Below, piece after piece: positions 57,062 to 64,000 of a stretch of 64,000 bases of DNA (positions within the stretch are counted from its first letter, which is position 1; every line of letters starts with the position of its first letter). The stretch is from Tetrastigma voinierianum. Taxonomy: Eukaryota; Streptophyta; Magnoliopsida; Vitales; Vitaceae. The notes under the pieces are model-generated. The model had not been told where the DNA came from. It saw only the letters and a list, made by a program, of their open reading frames with translations, and did not search any database. A program made the position numbers and the translations under genes. The stretch lies in contig JAEQBH010000290.1 of the NCBI GenBank assembly GCA_016808115.1, forward strand, positions 304,156-368,155, given 5' to 3'.

Positions 57062-58818
57062 TTGAGCTAGGGCATCAGTAAATGGAATATTAACCTCAAG
57101 CTTCTTGAATATGTTTAGAAATTTTGCAAATTGTTCATTCAGCTTAGTCTTTCGAAATCGTTAGGGAAATGGCAAGGGTGGAGTATACAAGGGAGGGTTA
57201 TCAAGAAAAGTGATTCTCCCCAAACCACCTTCATCATTGCTCTTTTTTTCTTTACTGTTCCTGTCAACCCCCTCTTGATCATTTTCAGCTTTACTCTTTT
57301 CTTTTTCAGCTTCAACCTTTCTCTTCTCAGTTTGTTATTCTTCATTCACGGTATTTTTAGGCTCTTCATGCATTGCTTCAGATTCTTCTTTGTATCACTT
57401 AGGAAAGCTTTAGAAGGATTCTCTCTCAAAGATTGTGCTAATTGCCCCATTTTAGTTTCCACAGTCTTTAAAGATGCTCCCAAACTGACCTGATTTGTCT
57501 CCATAATTTTCATGCATGTGCCAATATTCGCTTTATTGTGCTCTAGATTTTTCATACATGTTCCCATGGTTGCTTGAATACTTTCCATGTTCTTCATTAA
57601 ATTTCCCATAACAGCTTGACCATATTCCAGCTGAGTGATTCTAGTATCGGTAGTCTTCTTCATATCATTTATCACTAGCAAGAGCTCATTGAATCCCGAC
57701 TGCCTTATATTTCCTTGATAGTTGGAGATCGAAACTCCTTGGTTTTGAAAACCTGAGGGTGTCATGGTAGTGGTTAACTGATGATGCTCATGGGAAATTA
57801 TGGCTTGATTGTTATAACAGGAGTTCTCATGATTCCTCAACTAGGATGATAATAAGATGGTAAGTTGTTGGGGCGGAATGTGTAACCATTATTCATAATT
57901 TGCATCATCAATTGAAATAGAGATTAGCCATAGAGCACCTTGTGCTTGCATATATGCAATTTCCCCAATAGTCGGCTCCCTTGGAGCTTGTTGATTTAGC
58001 CTAGTCATTAAAGCATCAAATTTCACCTCTAAAGAAGACATCCTATCACTTTAATTAAACCTCCTTGTCTTCTTCCAACATTTCTTTCTGAAGGAGCTTG
58101 GTAGTTGTTCTTCGCCAACTCCTTAAATAGTTGATTAGCTTCCCTCGTGGTTTTAGTTGTAATCAAACCTCCACAGGCCACGTTAACCAATGCTCTTGTT
58201 GAATTCAGACCGATATAAAAAGTCTATGCCAGGAATTTAGCTTGTACCCGTGTTGTGGACACTTTCTCCAACAATTCTCTAAATCACATCCTGGCATCAT
58301 ATAAGTGACTATGTGCCTAAAGCGTGTGATTTCAACTCGGAGTTGTGATGTGAGTTAGGGCGAAAGAACTTTTCCAAAAAGACCTCAACTAACTCTCCCC
58401 ATCTATTTATGGAACCCGACATCAAATTGTGAAACCAACTCCTTGCCTTGTCCCGTAAAGAGAATGGAAACTGCTTCAACTTTATCACATCATGATCTAC
58501 CCCATTCATTTTTATCATGCCACACAACTCTAGAAAATTTGAAAGATGACCATTAGGATCCTCATAAGGATTTCCCCCAAATTGCTGCTGGTGGATCATT
58601 GAAATTAATGTAGGTTTCAACTTAAAATTATTTGCATCAATAGGTTGGTGCCTAATCCTTGAAAAATTTTCATTCAACAACGGTCTCCAACAGTCTCCCA
58701 AAGTTGGTTCTTGCCTTTCAGGTATCTCATTCTGATTTGAATGTCCCTCACTATATTTATCACTGTTATGTTCCTCCATTATGATATTATCGGACTTGAT
58801 CTTTCTATTTCTAAACAA
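57062..58818 (-). pseudogene. gag of element C
   Basis: 58818-58309 holds the gag domain (PIDANNFKLKPTLISMIHQQ, GNPYEDPNGHLSNFLELC, FPFSLRDKARSWFHNLMSGS). A frameshift near 58310 leads to a decayed middle. 57840-57346 holds a Gln/Asn-rich stretch and then four 14-residue repeats (residues 78-133 of that frame) such as MGTCMKNLEHNKAN and IGTCMKIMETNQVS, a pattern of two heptads each, predicted to be coiled coil, ending MGQLAQSLRENPSKAF. The piece to 57062 is a Lys/Glu-rich linker. It would form the particle. The first Met in the open frame at 58818 may not be the true start. Confidence 0.85.
57442..57609 (-). repeat. Four 42 bp (14-residue) repeats in gag of element C
   Basis: Translated on the minus strand the units are MGNLMKNMESIQAT, MGTCMKNLEHNKAN, IGTCMKIMETNQVS and LGASLKTVETKMGQ. 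Hydrophobic residues recur with heptad spacing. Likely an oligomerisation segment made by local duplication. Confidence 0.75.
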
Positions 58819-59075
58819 GGTTCTTTCAATTTATGCATCAGGCTGGCATCTTTCGAGATGTAGATCTTCTATGCATAAAGTTGAATACCTGAAATCACCA
58901 AAAACAACTAGGAAACAAAGTAAAACAAAGATAAAAACTTAAACTAAACATAAAAATAAATGAAAGCAATACTCACAAACAAAAGAAAAAAAAAATGATG
59001 TTTTTGTCATTTTTTTTCTCAAATTAGCAAATTGCACTTTTGTTGAAATATCAATCCAACACTGAAAACCAAATA

Positions 59076-59095
59076 AATCCTCGGAAACGATGCCA
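59076..59095 (-). other. Primer binding site of element C (tRNA-Asp-like)
   Basis: On the minus strand TGGCATCGTTTCCGAGGATT lies 6 bases inside the LTR and matches the tRNA-Asp complement with transitions. 58819-59075 is the untranslated leader, with A-rich tracts and no gene. Confidence 0.8.
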
Positions 59096-59101
59096 AAAAC
59101 T

Positions 59102-60890
59102 TGTTAGGCCATTTTTTGGCTTACGCCAAAAGCTTGATCGTTTGCAAAAATGTTATAAAATTAAAAGCGGCAAGCCACTTGAAGTGTCACGAACCTCAAG
59201 TAATAAAAGTGGTTTTCAATTATGAATTGATTATCGTTCCCACTAGGATTATAGGTTTTCAAGGGGGATTGAGTACCCTGACTACTTGATTAATTCACTA
59301 TTTGAGCTTCTAAATGATTTGATTGTGAAATTACCAAACTAATCTAAAATAAAACTAAACAAAAACAATTAATGTCCTATGAGAATCTACACGGGTAACT
59401 AATATAAAACGACTTATAGAGAATTAGGGTTGATTACCATATATGGTGTTTTTTTTTTTTTTTCATGTCTTGTCTTTTTTAAACTGGATTGGTTGATTCC
59501 ATGACTTGAATTGGTCCTAGGGTGGTACAAAATTCCCACTCTCGTGTTCCTTGTGTTTTCTGCGTATTAGCTTCTGTTCATAGTTCGTATACAGGTTGCT
59601 AATCGTTTTTTTTAATGACATTTTTCCTAAGGCGCTCTATTAGGCATTGTTACGTTCTTGCAATAGAAGCGGGACTAAGCTGGATTGGTCAACGCTGTGC
59701 ATTCTTAGTCTTGCTTATTGTAGTTAATGTCCCTCTAGTGAAATCCACCTAGTACTAGACTTTTCTAATTTCCTATGTCTCTTTAAATAGGTTATTTAGC
59801 ATTCCAAGTGATTAAATCCTCACCTTAAGAGAATTAGAGCCAAATTTAAGGGCTTAGTTCCTGCGTCACCAAGAATACCCTTGTAAAAAGGTTCTAAGAT
59901 TCAATTCTCAACAAGATTTAATCAATTAGAACCATAATCATCCATAGACCTAACACTAAATACAACAAATCAAGCATATACCAACCAATCAATCAAAGAT
60001 TAGATAAACATTGACACCACATTTGATAATCAACCTTATAGATATTTAGCCTAACATTTCAGCTATCAAGATCCACAAATTCATATCTAAGATAAACATG
60101 AAATTGCAGAAATTAAAGAAGGATTAGAAATACAAAACAGAGCAATAAGCCTTGAATGATTGCAAATCCCAACTCCAAGCTAAAATACTTGATCTACAAG
60201 GTTGTATTTCGCAGTAGTCTTCAATTACAAACATAAAATCTCACTAAACAAAACCAAATCTAACAAAAATTGGAAAACTAAACCTAAAGAAGGAACAAAA
60301 CTCTCAAGAGAGGAGGAACCCTAAAGGAGAGCTTCTCTCTATCAATTTTTGAACCCTAAATCCAAAAGAAGAATGTCATATATATACACCTTGAAAACTA
60401 GGAAAAAAATGGGCCTAAAAATTGAAAATAGGGTTGCGTATGATGGTTGGGACCGTGAGTGTTTATGGTCGCGACCTCACCGAGAGATAGGTTCCATAGT
60501 TGTAGCAAGAAGTGCTTCACGCTCGTGACCTTCTTGAAAGATGAAGTCAAAACAGGCCTACGGTCGTGACTCGGGTTGTGACCTTGTCGAGAGTTCATTA
60601 CATAGGGTGGGCTATTCAACTGCGCGGTCGCGACCGTGGGTTTCTTTTCAGCCTATCTTCCTTATTTCTTCACCATTTTGCTTGCTTCTTGTCTTCTTTT
60701 CTTCATTTATACAAAATACAAACATTTAGGGGGTTAGATATGAAAACAACTAAAAGGAGTGCTTAGTTAGCTTCAAAATGGTAGATTATGCTATGTTTTG
60801 CATTAAGAAAAGCTAACCTAAAGTGCTCCTAACAGCACTTGAAAAGGGCTCAAAATAAATTATAAAATATCAGCATTTGAGCACTCATCA
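59102..60890 (-). repeat. LTR of element C, shared with a second element
   Basis: 1789 bp. On the minus strand it starts TGATGAGTGCTCAAATG (60890) and ends GGCCTAACA (59102). Its U3 has a palindrome array at 60430-60640: CGGTCGCGACCG (60625-60636, perfect), GGTCGTGAC, GTTGTGACC, CTCGTGACC and GGTCGCGACC, several followed by CGAGAG. A TATATATA box is at 60379-60386, about 60-80 bp downstream of the array. The left side is the primer site and gag of C; the right side is a polypurine tract, so this one LTR serves as 5' LTR of C and 3' LTR of the next element. Confidence 0.87.
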
Positions 60891-62339
60891 CACCCCCAAC
60901 CAACTCATTACTAGTCCCTTAGCAATGTAAGAGCGTGAATATAATGCAGGCATTCAAGTGAAAAACCACTATGCAATTGGAATCGAGATGAAAAACCATA
61001 GCTATTTCATAAATTGATGATGGTTACTTGTTTGAGTGTAAATATCTCTTTACGATCTTGTTGTGTTTAGTATCTCTAATGTATGAGGTCCCTCATATTG
61101 AGGCAAACAAGGCACTTTTGTCCCCTAAGTCTTCACTAAGACTTTCCATACCAACCTTGCAGTTATCTTATCTAGTTTCCACACATAGGCAAAGGACCAA
61201 ACTCCCCCCCGAATATAGACTGACTCAACTCGAAGCAATATGTGATGACTAAGGCATGGTAAGAGCATACCGTTTTATTTCATATTCTTAACTAAGCAAT
61301 AGGATGCAAAGCTAAGGGAATTCAAAAAATAATAATACATGCTTAGCGAGGGATCATTGGTGACTCACCACCAGTTGGTTAAGGGCAATGAGCATTAAGT
61401 TTCCCTCGAACTTCACCACGAAACACTCAACTAAAAGCACAAAGCACTTACTTGTGAAACTAACCTGTCTTTGGTCCCATGTAGCGAGCACTGAAGTCAA
61501 TAACCTCAGTTAGTTAGCTTAGGGCATTAGGCTTTGAAAGACCCCTTGGACTATGCTCGAGATTCCAATTGGATCAAATCACTTTTTTTTTCCTTTTTTT
61601 CCTTTTTTTTTTTTTTTTTTTAGGGCTCATTGGCCCTCTTTTGGAGGTGTCTCAACACTACAACAGCCAAGAACAAATCACTAGCTATAGGTGTCATCCA
61701 AAGAGAGGGTTGGTACCAAAGATTATGTGAAGGACCTAGAATGGTAGTATGTGACAAGTTGTATATAGAGATGTCAAAGTGAAAAACAAAGGGACTCAGT
61801 AACGAATCACCCACAACATGAGGTTCTCAAGTCTGGGATTAACAGAGCCAATATTATCTTTCAGGGACACTACTAGCTAGATGAGCTTTCAGTTTCCATC
61901 AACAATTTATATATTAGCACATATTCATATAGCATTGTGATTTCCATCACGGTTCACTCCCCCTCCCCCGACGAATGGGGCGTGACCTCAATGAATAAAG
62001 CATGTAATATGTAAGCGAGAAGGGTCGGAGAGATATACCAAAAGATGGTACCCTGAATTGCAATGATGTGTGCGAAAGGATAAGATGCTTAAAGAAATTA
62101 ACATGATGAAGCAAGCTGAAAAATAGCACACTTTCAATGAACGAGATCATGGGGGGAATATGAAAGCAATTTATGGTAGATTGGAAATAGTATAAATGTG
62201 GTGTTCAATACATCAACGGAACATGAAAGCAAAAGTAAACAAGAGCCAGATGATTACAAAGGGTGAAAATACAAGAAAATATCTTATCACCAAAAACACC
62301 TTATGTATCACTAGAGTCTCTAGAAGACTAGTCTGAACA
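60891..62339 (-). other. Polypurine tract, hairpin and 3' UTR of a second Athila-type element
   Basis: The minus strand reads GTTGGTTGGGGGTG right before the LTR: a polypurine tract. The inverted repeat with arms CATTACT/AGCAATG is at 60906-60927. The duplicated 3' UTR motif is present at 61345-61395 and 61480-61545, and a T-rich tract at 61584-61621 occupies the same relative place as the one in element B. The ORFs at 61620-61814 and 61947-62150 look spurious. Confidence 0.7.
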
Positions 62340-62820
62340 GGAGTTAGTCTCTCCTCTTGGTGGTGGTGGCATGCGCCTCTCGAGCCTATCCATCATAACA
62401 TTGGTCCGCCCCAACTGCTTAGACAATGTGATCTGTGAGGATAAGACCTCTCAAAGCATGGCATCTGAGGCATCAAATTGGCTAGTCATAGCCATCATAA
62501 AAGAATCATGGGATGCTTGGAGATAGTCCATAGACGATTAGAGGTGTTGGATAATGGCTCGAAGGCTCTAGACCTCATCAAATGGTGGGGTCCATGTGGT
62601 GGAGCTGTGGAAGTGGAAGGTCTAAGGTCCTGCCTAGTCGGCCTGGGAGGTGAATCGGGCCTGTGGGGATCATCGTCCTCGAATTTTTTGTGAGACACAT
62701 ACTCAAGCGGGCTACCAAGCTCAACCTCTAGAACAAATTGAATGCCCCTCTTCCTAGCATGTGGAATCCACCGTTGAAGGGTGAAGGAAGAATACTTGAA
62801 TTCTTCAGATTATGGAAGTT
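62340..62820 (-). pseudogene. ORF2 C-terminal fragment of the second Athila-type element
   Basis: The minus-strand frame has PRPTRQDLRPSTSTAPP and a Ser/Pro-rich part (62698-62495), then QFDASDAML-like and LSKQLGRTNVMMDRLERRMP, consistent with the coiled-coil end of ORF2 proteins. It ends near 62340. The rest of this element should lie beyond 62820 but copia sequence begins there. Confidence 0.5.
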
Positions 62821-64000
62821 GTATTGCATCTGGGCACTTCTCTAGAAATCATTCAATGTCAGTTTCTTTTCTAGAAAGTCAATGGTTTTTGTTTTCCTAG
62901 TGTTTAGTGTCGTTACGAGGAGTTCTGACTCTTGTCATCACTCTATTGTGTTTCAACATATGTTTTGCTTTGGGAGGAAGTATTACTGGTGAAGGGAGTT
63001 CATTAGTACGCAAGCGAAGTCAACTTTGCTATGGGGGATTGGTAGTTACAATGTTGATTAAGATGGAGTCCTTTAGTAATAAGTCGTGAGTCATTTTTGT
63101 ACTCTTGTTGATCATAGTAAAATTTTGATTCAACTTGGGTTATGACCCCCAAAGATAGGTGTGCTATAACCGAACTGGGTTAACAACTTCGTGTGCCTTT
63201 TATTATTTCCGCCTTTATTTATTTTGTGTGTTAAAATTGGTTGATTATTGTTCGGTTAAATCTCCAAGTGTGAGACACCATATCTAAAAGTGGTATAAGA
63301 GTGGATCATCAGCTATTCAAATGAGATCTTGATTGTTCTATTTGGTGTTTGTTTTCCTCATGGATTTTTGAAGGATGGTAGCTCAATCACGAGGCCTCTG
63401 TTGCTTGATAGAACAAATTATCCCTATTGGAAGGTGTCCCACTAATGGTTGCAACATATTTCAACAACACCAGTTCAAACTTCACATGGACCTCATTGTG
63501 TCAATACATATTGAGAACAATGCTAGAAGTCTTTGATATGAAAGGTTTAAAAAAGAGATGAAAAAGTGGAGTTTTCCTTTTTATCTTTCAATGGATGATA
63601 TTGAAGGGGAGTTTGATGTTTTGGTGGATAATATTGAGTGGGATCTTGGTTCTAGAAATGTGTCAATACATATTTGTATGCTACTTTTGGTTCAAGTGCT
63701 TTGTTTATGACTTTTCTTTATTTTGTCAAAATTTGGGAGATTTAGAGGGAGCACTATTTTTCTTGGATTTTTGTTTTATCAAAAAATCCAAAGAGGGAGA
63801 TTGTTAAGGCATTTTGTTGGTTAGCTTTTGTGACAATTTTTTGGAAAAAAAATTCAAAAAAAAAAAAAAAGGTTGGAGGATATCCTAGAGTTTATCTTTT
63901 TGAAAAATATTCATCTTGGAGTTTATCTTTTTGAAAAATATTCATTTTGAAGTTTATCTTTTTGAAATTTATTTATTTTGGAATTTATCTCTTGAAATGA
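62821..64000 (+). mobile_element. Ty1/copia 5' end, partial and decayed
   Basis: An LTR-like stretch ends near 63281 (GTGTGAGACACCA), and 10 bp later is GTGGTATAAGAGTGGA (63290-63305), close to the copia primer site TGGTATCAGAGC. Gag starts after it: one frame near 63374-63433 gives DGSSITRPLLLDRTNYPYWK, the conserved start of copia gag, soon followed by stops. The LTR start is not identified; the boundary at 62821 is approximate. The rest to 64000 has no readable gag; 63595-63807 is open but not recognised. Confidence 0.65.
63888..63995 (+). repeat. 31 bp tandem repeat, about 3.5 copies
   Basis: GAGTTTATCTTTTTGAAAAA followed by TATTCATCTTG starts at about 63888, 63919, 63949 and, shortened, 63981. 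An A-rich tract (63856-63870) precedes it. It reaches close to the window end and may continue. Confidence 0.85.

Larger units (their letters stand above)
34896..60890 (-). mobile_element. Element C: Athila-type element, 3' end missing, split by element D
   Basis: Minus-strand order: LTR (60890-59102), primer site, gag, protease, then element D (39043-56292), then RT, RNase H, integrase (39042-36130), spacer with palindromes, and the start of ORF2 (about 35076-34896). Joining 56293 to 39042 restores the protease-RT linker (reading PKGLKYAFLGKDGTKPV). ORF2 ends abruptly at the border with element A and no 3' LTR is found on that side. The left end may have been lost by deletion or recombination. 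Confidence 0.82.

Overview
The window is plant nuclear DNA made almost entirely of LTR retrotransposons, nested inside one another. I found no host protein gene, rRNA gene, tRNA gene or CRISPR array. The evidence for a plant is the Athila-type Ty3/gypsy elements with tRNA-Asp-like primer sites and an extra ORF after pol, chromovirus elements with LTRs of 2.4-4.3 kb, and Ty1/copia remnants. The extra ORF resembles versions I remember from grapevine and other woody eudicots, so a eudicot is likely; the species is a guess. Base composition is AT-rich. Nearly every coding remnant carries stops or frameshifts.

Layout. 1-1940: 3' end of a minus-strand copia element. 1941-34895: element A, a plus-strand Athila-type element with 5' LTR, primer site and gag. 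It is split by element B (Athila-type, minus strand, 3145-24577, target duplication AGTAC) and element T (chromovirus, plus strand, 26174-34846, duplication AAAAG). B itself holds a 4.0 kb solo LTR (15069-19072, duplication TCAAA), another solo LTR (5871-10739) that contains a third solo LTR (7306-9733, GGGATG repeated), and a MITE-like insert near 11.0-11.4 kb. The 5' LTR of T holds the 3' end of a B-related element. 34896-60890: element C (Athila-type, minus), split by element D (39043-56292, plus, same family as A). D holds a solo LTR (41271-42920, duplication GTGCA) and element E (46038-49977, a gypsy deletion derivative on the minus strand). 60891-62820: 3' end of another minus-strand Athila-type element that shares the C LTR. 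62821-64000: 5' end of a plus-strand copia element.

How the parts worked. The Athila-type elements share one plan: LTR, tRNA-Asp-like primer site, gag, protease, RT/RNase H, integrase, spacer, a second ORF (ORF2), a 3' UTR with a duplicated motif, a hairpin, the polypurine tract, LTR. None looks able to move itself now. The pol of B is the best kept: its RNase H tail and integrase are one reading frame broken only by three stops and the solo LTR.

Most interesting signals. (1) Arrays of short palindromes, with a different core in each element family, sit just upstream of the TATA box in the LTR and again in the integrase-ORF2 spacer of the same family. (2) A cassette of two copies of an 80-90 bp module plus a palindrome occurs in both chromovirus and Athila-type LTRs, in opposite orientations relative to the LTR. 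(3) A TATA box stands 51 bp upstream of ORF2 in B, which suggests ORF2 has its own promoter. (4) Athila-type 3' UTRs share a duplicated hairpin-forming motif and a second hairpin next to the polypurine tract.
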